This document shows positions 1-8,402 of a stretch of DNA of 53,397 nt, piece by piece (the first letter of the stretch is position 1; every line of letters starts with the position of its first letter). The DNA is from Verrucomicrobiia bacterium. Its GTDB lineage: Bacteria; Verrucomicrobiota; Verrucomicrobiia; Verrucomicrobiales; DEV007. The stretch is from NCBI GenBank assembly GCA_020439995.1, contig JAGROY010000211.1, positions 1 to 53,397 on the forward strand, given 5' to 3'. The notes beneath the pieces were generated by a model that searched no databases, was not told the DNA's origin, and worked only from the letters and a program-made list of their open reading frames with translations. The translations under genes were made by a program, and so were the position numbers.

Positions 1-20
1 GGTAGTGTGTCGGGGGTTCC

Positions 21-789
21 TTTGATAACGTCCCACACGAAGCCCTGCTAACGCTCGTAAAAGAGCGCATCGCAGACGGCAAAGTGCTGGGACTCATCGA
101 AACATTCCTGAAGCAGGGAGTGTTAGAAGAAGGGAGCATCATCGATCCCGTTACCGGCAGCCCACAAGGCGGGATTGTCAGCCCATTGCTGGCAAACATC
201 TACCTTAATCCGCTCGACTGGTTACTCGAAAGTCTGGGGCTGCACAGCGTCCGCTACGCCGACGACATCGTCGTGCTGGCAGCAGATGCACAGACAGCGA
301 ACCAAGCCTTAGGGCAGATCAGCGAGCGGATGACAGGAGCCGGACTGACACTGCATCCCGAGAAAACCCGAATCGTCGACATGAGCGAATCGGACGCCTG
401 GTTTGACTTCCTTGGCTACCGCTTCAAGCGCAGCCGCAGAGGGAAACTACTCAGACTGGTGCGACCGAAGAGCAAACAGGCACTGCGGGCGAAGCTAAGG
501 AAGCCGACCAAGCGCAGCAATGCGAGAAGTATAGAGGCGATCGTAAAGCTGATCAACCCAGTGCTCAAAGGCTGGTTTAGCTACTTCAAGCAAGCGCATC
601 CGAGCGACCTGTCTGGAATGGACGGGTGGGTGAGGATGCGACTGCGTTCGATCCTACGCAAACGACGGTCGAGGCCGTGGTCTCGACCACCACCGCTGGC
701 ACAATCGCTACTTTGAGAATCTCGGGCTGTTCAGTCTGGAACAAGCCAGGGAGGAAGTGATGAGTCTCCGTAGAGGAGTAAAGTGCTGA
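21..789 (+). pseudogene. Group II intron reverse transcriptase/maturase, partial and frameshifted
   Basis: This would encode the RNA-dependent DNA polymerase and splicing maturase of the intron. Visible are the RT motif SPQGGIVSPLLANIYLN, the catalytic YADD (residues 58-61 counted from the ATG at 84), then FLGYRF and a maturase (domain X) region with GWFSYF. The open frame ends at 714-716, but the expected family C-terminus (GLDHHRWHNRYFENLGLFSL and onward) continues in the next frame from 679 to a TGA at 787-789. One surplus base near 674-676 (RRSR then RGLDHHRW) explains this. At the left edge the frame is closed by TAG at 3-5, and an RT motif GFFDN could be rebuilt only with another one-base shift near 19-20. 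The product as read lacks its last 36 or so residues and is probably inactive, unless the shifts are sequencing errors. Confidence 0.8.
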
Positions 790-794
790 CTGGA

Positions 795-827
795 GAGCCG
801 TATGCTGGAGATCTGCACGTGCGGTTC
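795..827 (+). ncRNA. Group II intron domain V hairpin
   Basis: A 33-base element begins GAGCCGTATGC and ends GCACGTGCGGTTC, the hallmark of bacterial group II domain V (catalytic triad in the lower stem, two-base bulge on the 3' side). The lower helix pairs well, while the distal helix has a T-T mismatch and a non-canonical GAGA-like loop. This suggests slight degeneration or a divergent class. Confidence 0.8.
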
Positions 828-867
828 GGAGAGAGGGGCGGCGCAAGCCAATGCGCCGTCCCTACCC

Positions 868-1869
868 CTATGCCCGCGTCACACTAATACTGGGCGATTC
901 TTTATCTTCTTCAACTTCTTCCCCAATTGCATCTGCTGAGGAGAACGTTACCCTGACAAAGCACTCTGGAATATGAGAGTCCCAGGCACCGTGGTAACTC
1001 CAGGCCCAACCCTTGGAACCATTGGATTCCGGATCATCGCTGGAACGGTATTGGTTGAAGCGCGAGAAATCCATGCGCCATGTATCACCGTCCTGGGGCG
1101 GCAGTGGACGGCCATCCGCTTTGGCCAGGATTGTCATGCTTTTCCATGGCAGGGCGAGTTCCACAGTCCAGCCTTTGTCTACATCGCTGGAGTCGTTGAG
1201 AGTTCCATCGATCGACACTGCAGAGCGCAATTCCGGAAAATCCCAGCGCATGAATCCTATCCTCTTGCCGCGCGGATGCTTGTTAAATCCGACGCCGTGG
1301 AAAGGAATGACGCCCGGTTGATCGCGACCAAATCCCTCCATGGCCGCGTAATTCTTTTCGTAGGCATCTTCCCAGATAAACAATGCCTCATACAGCGTGC
1401 CGAGAGCATTGATCTCAAATTCGTAATAGCCGCCTCCGCCGTCGATGAACAGCTCGACATCGTTCTCGGTGTAGACCGGTGCATCCCGTTGCGTCAAGGT
1501 CGCACGCACGTCCGGTTCCTCGATCCAGTAAGCCACGTAGAGGAAATCGTCGTCCCACAGAACTGCCGCGTGGGTGTCAAATTTGACTGGCTTGCCGGTG
1601 ATCATGTCTACAAAGCGCGATGAGCGCTGGGCAGCTTTCCAGCCTGGCTCGTCAAGTTTGCCGTCGATGGTGATCGGATCGGCAGCACGATTGCGTTTGG
1701 CAGTAAATCTGGGAATGTCGGCCTCCCGGATCTTCACCATCTTCAGTACCTCGGATTCGATCGGATTCGAAGGTGCGTCCACCTTCGTTTCTTCAGCCTG
1801 AAACGACGGCACCAGAGAGAACGCTGTGAATAAGATCAGCGCTTGAATTTGATAAAATCGATTGCCCAT
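868..1869 (-). CDS. Secreted CBM9-like carbohydrate-binding protein
   Basis: This is a 333-residue exported protein with an N-terminal signal peptide (hydrophobic stretch ALILFTAFSLVPSFQA). The body has the pattern of family 9 carbohydrate-binding-like domains: a start such as PITIDGKLDEPGW near residues 66-78, then WDDDFLYVAYWIEEPDV, ENDVELFIDGGGGYYEFEIN, and a late W-x-E-x-x-x-PW strand. Such domains bind sugars or sit on secreted glycan-active enzymes, and no catalytic domain is attached here. The gene is last in a minus-strand run, 8 bases after the Mini-III-like gene. Its stop codon (868-870) and the last base of its final Ala codon lie inside the group II intron, so the original C-terminus may have been altered by the insertion. 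Confidence 0.75.
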   Translation of the reverse strand: MGNRFYQIQALILFTAFSLVPSFQAEETKVDAPSNPIESEVLKMVKIREADIPRFTAKRNRAADPITIDGKLDEPGWKAAQRSSRFVDMITGKPVKFDTHAAVLWDDDFLYVAYWIEEPDVRATLTQRDAPVYTENDVELFIDGGGGYYEFEINALGTLYEALFIWEDAYEKNYAAMEGFGRDQPGVIPFHGVGFNKHPRGKRIGFMRWDFPELRSAVSIDGTLNDSSDVDKGWTVELALPWKSMTILAKADGRPLPPQDGDTWRMDFSRFNQYRSSDDPESNGSKGWAWSYHGAWDSHIPECFVRVTFSSADAIGEEVEEDKESPSISVTRA

Positions 1870-1877
1870 TTTTCCCG

Positions 1878-2177
1878 CTACCGGCGGTTGCGGTTGATCT
1901 GTTGTTTCTTAAACAATGGTAGCAATTCGCGTTCCATATGAGTGAATGCAGCCTCCAGCCCGGCAGTCTGGTAGATCGTTCCAATCTCGGCTTCCACTGT
2001 CGTGGGATTGCCAAAGCAGGATAGAAAATGATTCGACGTCATCCCGGCGAAGATGTCGGAATCCATGCGTCCGTAGGTTTTGAGGATCCACTGGCGGGCG
2101 AACAGGCCGAGCACCGCATCTCCGATCCAGGCCAACTCGCGCTCGCGGCGCACAACGTCATCAGGCAGGCGACTCAC
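1878..2177 (-). CDS. Small RNase III-domain protein (Mini-III-like)
   Basis: The protein has 99 residues. Residues 14-23 carry ELAWIGDAVL, which resembles the Mini-III version of the RNase III signature: the catalytic-type Asp20 is kept, and the Glu of RLEFLGD is Ala16. A second motif, VEAEIGTIY (61-69), keeps Glu62. There is no double-stranded-RNA-binding domain. Mini-III enzymes mature 23S rRNA in some bacteria; whether this one does cannot be told from sequence. It starts 5 bases after the Nif3 gene and ends 8 bases before the CBM9-like gene, so the three are probably co-transcribed. The charged C-terminus (NRNRR) and small size suggest a complete single-domain protein. Confidence 0.68.
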   Translation of the reverse strand: MSRLPDDVVRRERELAWIGDAVLGLFARQWILKTYGRMDSDIFAGMTSNHFLSCFGNPTTVEAEIGTIYQTAGLEAAFTHMERELLPLFKKQQINRNRR

Positions 2178-2182
2178 AGGCG

Positions 2183-2944
2183 TTACAGTCCGGTTGGGTG
2201 ATCGATGAACTGCTGCGGCAATTCATATTTTTTCGCGAGCAGGCTGGCAAGAATTCGCACGCCAAAGGTCTCCGTGGCGTAGTGACCGCCGTAGATCAAG
2301 TTGACCCCCAACTCCTCCGCTGCGGTGTAACTCCAATGCGGCCCCTCGCCGGTGATGAAGGTATCGATTCCTGTTTCAGCAATCGCGGCAATCTCCGAAC
2401 CCGCGCCGCCGGTAATAATTCCAACCATCCCTGCCTTCTCCGGGCCCCCGGGACAAAAGTGCACTGGCTCACCTGCCCCCACCGCCTTTGTCACCCGGGC
2501 AACGAGACGGTCGCGCGAAATATTCATGCGCCCGCGCACCCCCAGCTGTATTCCTTTCCATGGGAAGAACGGCTCTGGCTCAGTCAGTCCGATGGCTTTG
2601 GCCAGCAGCGCGTTGTTCCCAACTTTTGGATGAACATCCAGTGGAATGTGGGCGCTGTAAATGGCCAGGCCACCGTCCATCGCCAGCTTCAATTTCCGGT
2701 AGAGGCTGCCTTCGATCCTTTGTGCTCCCTGCCAGAAAAGCCCGTGGTGTACCACCAGCAGATCCACTTTGTCAGCGACCGCCTGCTCGATGACCGGCAG
2801 GCAGGCGTCCACGGCAGCGGCAATGCGGGTGACTTCGCCCCCGTTCTCAAGCTGCAGCCCGTTCAGAGCCTGCGGGTAGTCTGGAATCGCTCCTATCTTC
2901 AGGAGTTTGTCCAAGTGGGAGGTGATCGTTCGTAGCGTTGCCAT
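2183..2944 (-). CDS. Nif3-like dinuclear metal-center protein
   Basis: This 253-residue protein belongs to the Nif3/YbgI/YqfO family, often annotated as GTP cyclohydrolase type 2 homologue. The metal-binding motifs are all present: VVHHGLFW (His66, His67), YSAHIPLD, TGEGPHW, YGGHYATE, and a C-terminal DHPTGL. Family members form toroidal hexamers with two metal ions per subunit, and the physiological reaction is still debated. The length matches the short form without the inserted PII-like domain. The gene lies 52 bases after the Wzz-like gene and is followed closely by the Mini-III-like gene. The ATG at 2944 gives the standard N-terminus with no extension. Confidence 0.85.
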   Translation of the reverse strand: MATLRTITSHLDKLLKIGAIPDYPQALNGLQLENGGEVTRIAAAVDACLPVIEQAVADKVDLLVVHHGLFWQGAQRIEGSLYRKLKLAMDGGLAIYSAHIPLDVHPKVGNNALLAKAIGLTEPEPFFPWKGIQLGVRGRMNISRDRLVARVTKAVGAGEPVHFCPGGPEKAGMVGIITGGAGSEIAAIAETGIDTFITGEGPHWSYTAAEELGVNLIYGGHYATETFGVRILASLLAKKYELPQQFIDHPTGL

Positions 2945-2996
2945 TCCTCATTCCATGGCAGAAAGTCAGCGCCATTCAAGCTCCAGATCAAATGGA

Positions 2997-4481
2997 TCAG
3001 TACGGGGACGAATTTTGGTCTGCACTGGAGGCTTCAATTGCATCTGCCACCGAGTTTTTCTCCACATACTCGTAGACGTATTCGAACTCTCGTGGACGGG
3101 AGAACGCCAGCGCCAGGTACATGAAAACCAGGCCACCCGGAATCGCCCAGAGAGCGCCCGTCACCGCAGCTGTCTTGACCTCCCCTTCCATCCGTTTGGC
3201 CACCGGCTGCTCGTTGGCTTCGGCAATCTCGTAGACGGCAATCGGTTGCTTCGGCAGACTGAGGTCGACCTTTTCCTTCAGGAGAGCCTCGCGCATCGAG
3301 TGGAGGATAATGCTCTGTGCCTCGAATGCGCGCCGGGCCTCTCCGTATTGCGTATAGGCTTTGCGTTCGTCCATCATCCTCTCGCGCTGTTCAGATTCGA
3401 TCATCTCCAAGCTTTTCAATACGTTCTCGGCGATGTCGAGTTCTTGCTGCAGCAGGGAACTCTGATCCCTTTCCTCTCTATCCACCAGCTTCTGGAGCAC
3501 TGCCTCCTGATGTCGTAGTTCGCCAAGTTGTGACTGTGCCTGGCTGGGGACTTCTTCCCCTTCGGGCGGGGTGATCATCGCCAGCTTCAGCTTTACCTTA
3601 GCCAATTCGGCTACCACATCTGCACCCGACGGGGATAATCGATTCTGGTTCTGCAACCACCGTAAACGGATTTCACCGTTAAGGCGCATGACTGTTTCAA
3701 CCTCGGTTCTCAGAGCAATGACCCTGGCTTCAGCCTTAAGTGCCTCTGCCCGTGCCTCCATGACGCTATTACCCGTGCCTGTCTCGGTCGTGTCCGATCC
3801 GAGAACAGTGTTGGATTGTGTCCCCAGGTCGACGATGTTGTATTTTTCCATCAGCTCGATCATGCGGCCTCTCGCATCTTCCACCTTCTGCTCCTGCAAC
3901 GTTTCCTGTGCATTCAGCGTATCTAACGCCTGGTTACTCAAGGTCGTTTCCTGCTCAGTGCGGTTGTTCCGGTAGGCCTGCGCCACAGCGTTCGCCAGGT
4001 CAGCGGCTTCCTGTGGATCTGTATGGCGCACGGTGATGTCTACCATGCTTGAACCGGGGAGTTGTTTCACCTCCAGCCGCTCGAGCAACATCTCGTAGGC
4101 GTCCGCTGGAGATTCCGCCCCGTCCCACTTTCGGTACAGCTGATACTCGTGCACCACCCGATAAAGCGTTTCCTTGCTCGACATCTTCACCACCTCGTTG
4201 CGCATAAAGGTGGCTTGATCCTCAAACGATCGGTTGTCCTTTGCCGAGTTCTCCGAGAAAACTTCGTACGTTTGCGAGTCTCTTCTGACCTCCAGCCGGA
4301 CTCTGGCAGTGTATTCTCGCGGCAGCAAATAGACCATCGCTGCCGATACCAGCACGATCGTAAGGAACGTCAGCAGCGCTCCCGCCCAGAACCATTCCTT
4401 CTTTCGTCGCCAGACATCCTTAAAACCGTATTGCTTCTCTTCGATCTCATACGCCGCCGGTGGGTCATTACTGGTATCCAT
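2997..4481 (-). CDS. Wzz-type polysaccharide chain-length/co-polymerase protein
   Basis: This is a 494-residue inner-membrane protein. A cytosolic N-terminus is followed by a membrane span at about 31-53 and then a large periplasmic region. That region starts with the Wzz-like strand segment (LLPREYTARVRLEV) and continues into long coiled coils (about 150-400). A second span (AVTGALWAIPGGLVFMYLALAF) lies near the C-terminus. This two-span layout is that of polysaccharide co-polymerases that set chain length or assist export. No tyrosine-kinase (BY-kinase) domain follows, so any kinase is separate. No polymerase or flippase gene is in the window. It sits in the same minus-strand run as the SGNH and ceramidase-like genes, 75 bases after the former. 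Confidence 0.78.
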   Translation of the reverse strand: MDTSNDPPAAYEIEEKQYGFKDVWRRKKEWFWAGALLTFLTIVLVSAAMVYLLPREYTARVRLEVRRDSQTYEVFSENSAKDNRSFEDQATFMRNEVVKMSSKETLYRVVHEYQLYRKWDGAESPADAYEMLLERLEVKQLPGSSMVDITVRHTDPQEAADLANAVAQAYRNNRTEQETTLSNQALDTLNAQETLQEQKVEDARGRMIELMEKYNIVDLGTQSNTVLGSDTTETGTGNSVMEARAEALKAEARVIALRTEVETVMRLNGEIRLRWLQNQNRLSPSGADVVAELAKVKLKLAMITPPEGEEVPSQAQSQLGELRHQEAVLQKLVDREERDQSSLLQQELDIAENVLKSLEMIESEQRERMMDERKAYTQYGEARRAFEAQSIILHSMREALLKEKVDLSLPKQPIAVYEIAEANEQPVAKRMEGEVKTAAVTGALWAIPGGLVFMYLALAFSRPREFEYVYEYVEKNSVADAIEASSADQNSSPY

Positions 4482-4556
4482 GCGGGAAACTTATCCATTC
4501 CGGGCAAGAATGGGAAGCTTGTCTTTCCGACATTTTTTCCAACTATTTTGTCCAGA

Positions 4557-6707
4557 CTAATGGATCCGGATCGTCCACCGTCCGCTCGCGCGATCGACCA
4601 GCTCGAGTGTTCCAAGTCCATCAGTATCATCGCGATGAACTCCAGAATCGACGAGGGCAAACGATTGCTCCTGCAGGAAGACGGGCTTGCCGGTTTCCGG
4701 GTCGATGGTCTGTAAAGTGACAACGAGATTCACACCCAGATTACTTTCCGTAGATGAAGTGAGCCATTCGTGAAGGTAAAAATAGGCACGGGGGATTTCG
4801 ATGGAAAACCGCTGCACACCATCACTTCGGGTCGACGTAAACGCCTTGATATAGGCCATATCCAGCTTCCTGTCGTATCCCTCGCCGAAGGCTGCCTGAA
4901 CCAGCTTTTTGACATCGGCAGGTCCGTCAGAGGAAGAATAAGTGGCGGACACCGTTCCCGCATAACCCGGCTCATCGCGCAGGGTCGATGGCCGCGCATC
5001 CAGGGTGAAATCGACCCGCACTGCACCCGGCCCTCTTACCAGAGGCTTGTCTTTTAACTCTACCATCACCAACAGAGAACGGTCGGTCGCCTGAAATTCC
5101 GCAGTCACAGTGCCTGTGCCATCCCCTCCCCCTGCCGCATCGGGCAGATAATCGGTACGACGCACGAGAGGGATTCGCTGGTTCAGTGAAAATGCCCTGC
5201 TGGCCTCCACCAGACTGTGGAACCGGTAGAGCTTGCCAGCGGTAGTCACTTCAAGGTTGAGTGACTCCTTGACCCGGTAGTCGACATCCTCCGGCACTTT
5301 AAAGGTGAAGGTAAGTGCCTGCTTTTCGTTCGCTCCCACCAGCAGATCCCCCTCCTGAACCTGCCCGTGCCACTCAGCGCGATAACGTCCTGAAATGTTT
5401 GCGCGGGTGTTATTTCTTACCGTGCTGGTGAACGAAAACTGATCGCGCACTTCGATCATCCCGCGCACCGGCCAGTCTACACTTACAGGATAACAAACGG
5501 ATTCCACATCGTAAAGCCGCTGCTCAACCTGATCGACGACGATGAAAGAAGTGGTGATGATTCCATGAAAAACGCTAATGCGCCCGTCTAGTGGATCATC
5601 TACCACTGCATTGTATGGCACCTTAATGTCCAATGTTGCTCCCGGTGCAAGCGTGAACGCCAGATCCTGCTCGGCCGGTCGCCAGCTCTTACCTAGAGTG
5701 AGTGGGCATAGCACACCGCTGCGCTCTTTGTCCGAACGGTTCGCCAGTCTTAGCGAGAGGTTCGCCTGAGTTTCATTTTTCTCGGGGTACTGGAAGATGG
5801 CGCTCATGTCGTAGCCGCGCTCGGGAACACCATTGAGAAACTCATCCGCCATCGCCCGGCCAAGGAGCCGATGGCCCCGGGCGGTGGGATGGATTTTATC
5901 AGGATCCGGCGGATTGTGCGTGAACAGCTTCGTCTCAAGCGTGCGCACTGCAGAAGAAAACGCGCCATCCCGTTTCGGCGCTTTCTGCCCGGGACCACGC
6001 ACAGAGGCATCGCCCAGATCCAGGAACATGCTCCCGTTTGCTTCAGCCACTCGTTTGGCTGCCATGGCGTAAGGCCGGGTGGCACCGATAGTCCAGCGTG
6101 GATCGCTGCTGGACACCGCGTTGCACCCTAACACCAGCACCTCGGCTCCCGCTCCCTTACATAGCTGCACACAGCGGTTGAGAATCTGTGAGTACCGCAC
6201 GGTTCCCAAATTGAAAGTGGCATCGTTGATCCCAAAATTAATGATCGCGAGATCCGGCGGATTGTCGAAGCCATCGGTCGTGAGCCACTGCAGCGCCTGC
6301 AGGATGACTGCACCATTGCGCGCAAGATTATGAACGGTTATTTCCGGCCCAACGCTGGGGAACAGATTCTCGGGGTTGCCTTTGCGCGGCTTGATGTTCC
6401 GCACTCCACCCGTGTAGTAAAAACGATCTGCCAGGCGACGTAAAAACTCACTGTGATAGGCCTTCAAAAATAACTCACTGTCCTCCGCTCCTCCTGGAAG
6501 GTAGAAATTTGAAACACTGTCGCCAAGAACCAGCACGTGAATCGGCGCGCGCTGCTCCAGCTTGGCCAGCAGATTCGGCATTGCCGCTGCCAGTCGTTCC
6601 CGTTGTGCCGTCTCCAGCCCCTGCCCTGGCGAAGACTGCGCGCCAGCACACACTAGCAAAAACGACAACAGCGTAAAAAGGACGGTAGTAGCAGGGGGAC
6701 GATTCAC
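4557..6707 (-). CDS. Secreted SGNH/GDSL hydrolase with C-terminal beta domains
   Basis: The SGNH-fold esterase blocks are in order: block I LGDSVSN with Ser64, block II NLARNGA near 128-134, block III FGINDA (Asn161), and block V with Asp270-K-I-His273. The enzyme should act as an exported esterase, for example on acylated glycans. Residues about 310-716 are beta-rich, including a CBM9-like stretch (AVRVDFTLDARPSTLRDE). I chose the GTG at 6707 because GGAGG lies 4 bases upstream and it places a clean signal peptide (hydrophobic VLFTLLSFLLVCAGA) at the start. An upstream GTG at 6785 would add 26 residues and abut the stop of the ceramidase-like gene. The substrate is unknown. The arrangement suggests translation coupled to the gene before it. 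Confidence 0.78.
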   Translation of the reverse strand: MNRPPATTVLFTLLSFLLVCAGAQSSPGQGLETAQRERLAAAMPNLLAKLEQRAPIHVLVLGDSVSNFYLPGGAEDSELFLKAYHSEFLRRLADRFYYTGGVRNIKPRKGNPENLFPSVGPEITVHNLARNGAVILQALQWLTTDGFDNPPDLAIINFGINDATFNLGTVRYSQILNRCVQLCKGAGAEVLVLGCNAVSSSDPRWTIGATRPYAMAAKRVAEANGSMFLDLGDASVRGPGQKAPKRDGAFSSAVRTLETKLFTHNPPDPDKIHPTARGHRLLGRAMADEFLNGVPERGYDMSAIFQYPEKNETQANLSLRLANRSDKERSGVLCPLTLGKSWRPAEQDLAFTLAPGATLDIKVPYNAVVDDPLDGRISVFHGIITTSFIVVDQVEQRLYDVESVCYPVSVDWPVRGMIEVRDQFSFTSTVRNNTRANISGRYRAEWHGQVQEGDLLVGANEKQALTFTFKVPEDVDYRVKESLNLEVTTAGKLYRFHSLVEASRAFSLNQRIPLVRRTDYLPDAAGGGDGTGTVTAEFQATDRSLLVMVELKDKPLVRGPGAVRVDFTLDARPSTLRDEPGYAGTVSATYSSSDGPADVKKLVQAAFGEGYDRKLDMAYIKAFTSTRSDGVQRFSIEIPRAYFYLHEWLTSSTESNLGVNLVVTLQTIDPETGKPVFLQEQSFALVDSGVHRDDTDGLGTLELVDRASGRWTIRIH

Positions 6708-6785
6708 GATGCCTCCACACAATCGCCGAAGCGGCCGAAAATCCAGTGAAAAAGACGCCTGCCGCAGCCACTTCGGCCACTTCAC

Positions 6786-8396
6786 CTACTCCATGAGTTC
6801 CGCCAGTTCACCGATCACACCAATCGACGCCCGGTGAACCTCTGCCGCAATGTTTGGCCCGCCGGAATTTTCTTCTCCGTAGGGGCCATTCTCATCGCCA
6901 TAAGTGTAGGGACGCTTTTCATCCCACTGCGTACGGGGAATGAGGTAGCCGAGTTCATCGTTTGCCAGATTGAAAACCATTTTCACACGGCCGCCCATCT
7001 CTGGACGCAGTGGCGGAATCTCAACGGGATCGCCAGGAAAATCGGCACCTTCCGGCGATTCGATGCCGCCGTCGACGATCTCCGGGTAGATTTCGCCCGG
7101 ACAGGTTAGAATTTCCAAATCACCAATTCGCAGCGCACTCACCTCGGACTTTGCCTTTCCGCCATACCAGCCGGGATGGATCAATCCGAACATCACCGGG
7201 TATTTGTATGGCCCGTCGATCGATACGAAGATCGTTTTGGCCACGGCAGCGATCCGGTGATCCGCCATCGGTTTGAGTTCGGGACTAGCCAGCAGCTCCA
7301 CCGTGCGAGTCGCGAGATTTTGACCAAGATTCTTTACCTTTTCGACGCCATCCTCCCTGATCTTCTGTTCGGTTCCAGCGACGGGAACTTCCAGATGCAG
7401 CGGAGTCATCAATCCACCGACGGGTCCCTGAAAATACAGGCACATCCCACCCGCAGCAGCCTCAACGCCTTCGCGCCAGTAGTGCGCAAAGTCGGAACTG
7501 ATCAGCGAGTTTCTGGAACCGAATCCTTCCGGATGATTTCCCCAGGAAACGAGTGTGGCGATGGTTTGGTCGGAATCGAGTTTATTAAAGCGGGCGATGC
7601 ACAAGTTGCGATCGAACACTTCCGGCATTCGTGAATCGTGGACGAATCCCTCGGGCGCGAGATCGGCCGTCATGCAGGAGGCAGCGCTCGGTTGCAGGTT
7701 CGCGACAGCTTCGACCACAGCTTCCTCTGTTCGATCGAGAACTAGATCGAGATAGACCTCATCGAACTTGGACATCAGCGGCCGGTAACTCCAGATCCCC
7801 ATGGTATCCGGGCCGTCATGGGTGTGCGTGGCGGAAAACACAACGTGATCGATTTCCGGAGCCTTAGTCAGTAGCGCCTTGCGCATGCGAATGATGCGTT
7901 CGTGCGTGAGACCGATGCAGTCGATCGTCACCAGAACGATGGTCGACTTCTGATGTCGGAAAGCAATTGCCCGGCTCCACAGGGGATCGTTCACACCGAG
8001 TGCCGGTCGGTTGCTGCTAAACCCGGCAATCCAGACTAAATCGAAGTCACCATTGCCATTGCGATCCTCCCAGGTGTCACCTTTGTCGATCTCGAACCTG
8101 GTATTACCATCGTTGTCCTGCCAGGCATCGTAGTCCGCCAAGTCAGGCGTGATATCGCGTTTGGCAACCCCCACCATCAGCGGCTCCGCAGTGGAGGCCA
8201 CAGGCGCGGATACGAAAGCCTTGTCGATTTCGTATTCCCGGTATGGGCCCTTCATCCTATGTTGAGTGAATAAAAACAATGCCGCCCCGGCAAGCGCCAC
8301 CATGATCAGTAACGTCTGCCCGATCGTGCGCAGACAACTCCTCCTGCGACCGACTACCGGCTTCGCCTGCTGGCGTTTCCGCTTTGGTTTTGCCAT
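6786..8396 (-). CDS. Membrane-anchored neutral/alkaline ceramidase-like protein
   Basis: This 536-residue protein has a lysine/arginine-rich cytosolic N-terminus, one membrane span (about 24-44) and an exported body. The body resembles the N-terminal catalytic domain of non-lysosomal neutral/alkaline ceramidases: VGVAKRDITP near 75-84, a His-rich metal motif ATHTHDGPD (His191, His193), and SWGNHPEGFG. An acidic insert at 94-120 (DNDGN, DKGD, DRNGNGDFD) looks like calcium-binding loops, which typical ceramidases lack at that place. Whether ceramide is the true substrate is unproven; planctomycete and verrucomicrobial relatives are usually only named by this domain. The gene lies between a TMTC-like gene (6-base gap) and the SGNH hydrolase. 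Confidence 0.75.
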   Translation of the reverse strand: MAKPKRKRQQAKPVVGRRRSCLRTIGQTLLIMVALAGAALFLFTQHRMKGPYREYEIDKAFVSAPVASTAEPLMVGVAKRDITPDLADYDAWQDNDGNTRFEIDKGDTWEDRNGNGDFDLVWIAGFSSNRPALGVNDPLWSRAIAFRHQKSTIVLVTIDCIGLTHERIIRMRKALLTKAPEIDHVVFSATHTHDGPDTMGIWSYRPLMSKFDEVYLDLVLDRTEEAVVEAVANLQPSAASCMTADLAPEGFVHDSRMPEVFDRNLCIARFNKLDSDQTIATLVSWGNHPEGFGSRNSLISSDFAHYWREGVEAAAGGMCLYFQGPVGGLMTPLHLEVPVAGTEQKIREDGVEKVKNLGQNLATRTVELLASPELKPMADHRIAAVAKTIFVSIDGPYKYPVMFGLIHPGWYGGKAKSEVSALRIGDLEILTCPGEIYPEIVDGGIESPEGADFPGDPVEIPPLRPEMGGRVKMVFNLANDELGYLIPRTQWDEKRPYTYGDENGPYGEENSGGPNIAAEVHRASIGVIGELAELME

Positions 8397-8402
8397 CGGA
8401 CT

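Larger units (their letters stand above)
1..871 (+). mobile_element. Group II intron, 3' portion
   Basis: The segment holds the C-terminal half of an intron-encoded reverse transcriptase/maturase, followed by a domain V-like hairpin (795-827) and a domain VI-like hairpin (about 832-871). The domain VI strand carries an unpaired A at 864, seven bases before the inferred 3' end at 871, which is the usual spacing of a branch-point adenosine. The 5' half lies outside the window. The intron runs tail to tail into the CBM9-like gene on the opposite strand. The end at 871 is inferred from structure; comparison with an empty site would settle it. Confidence 0.82.
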
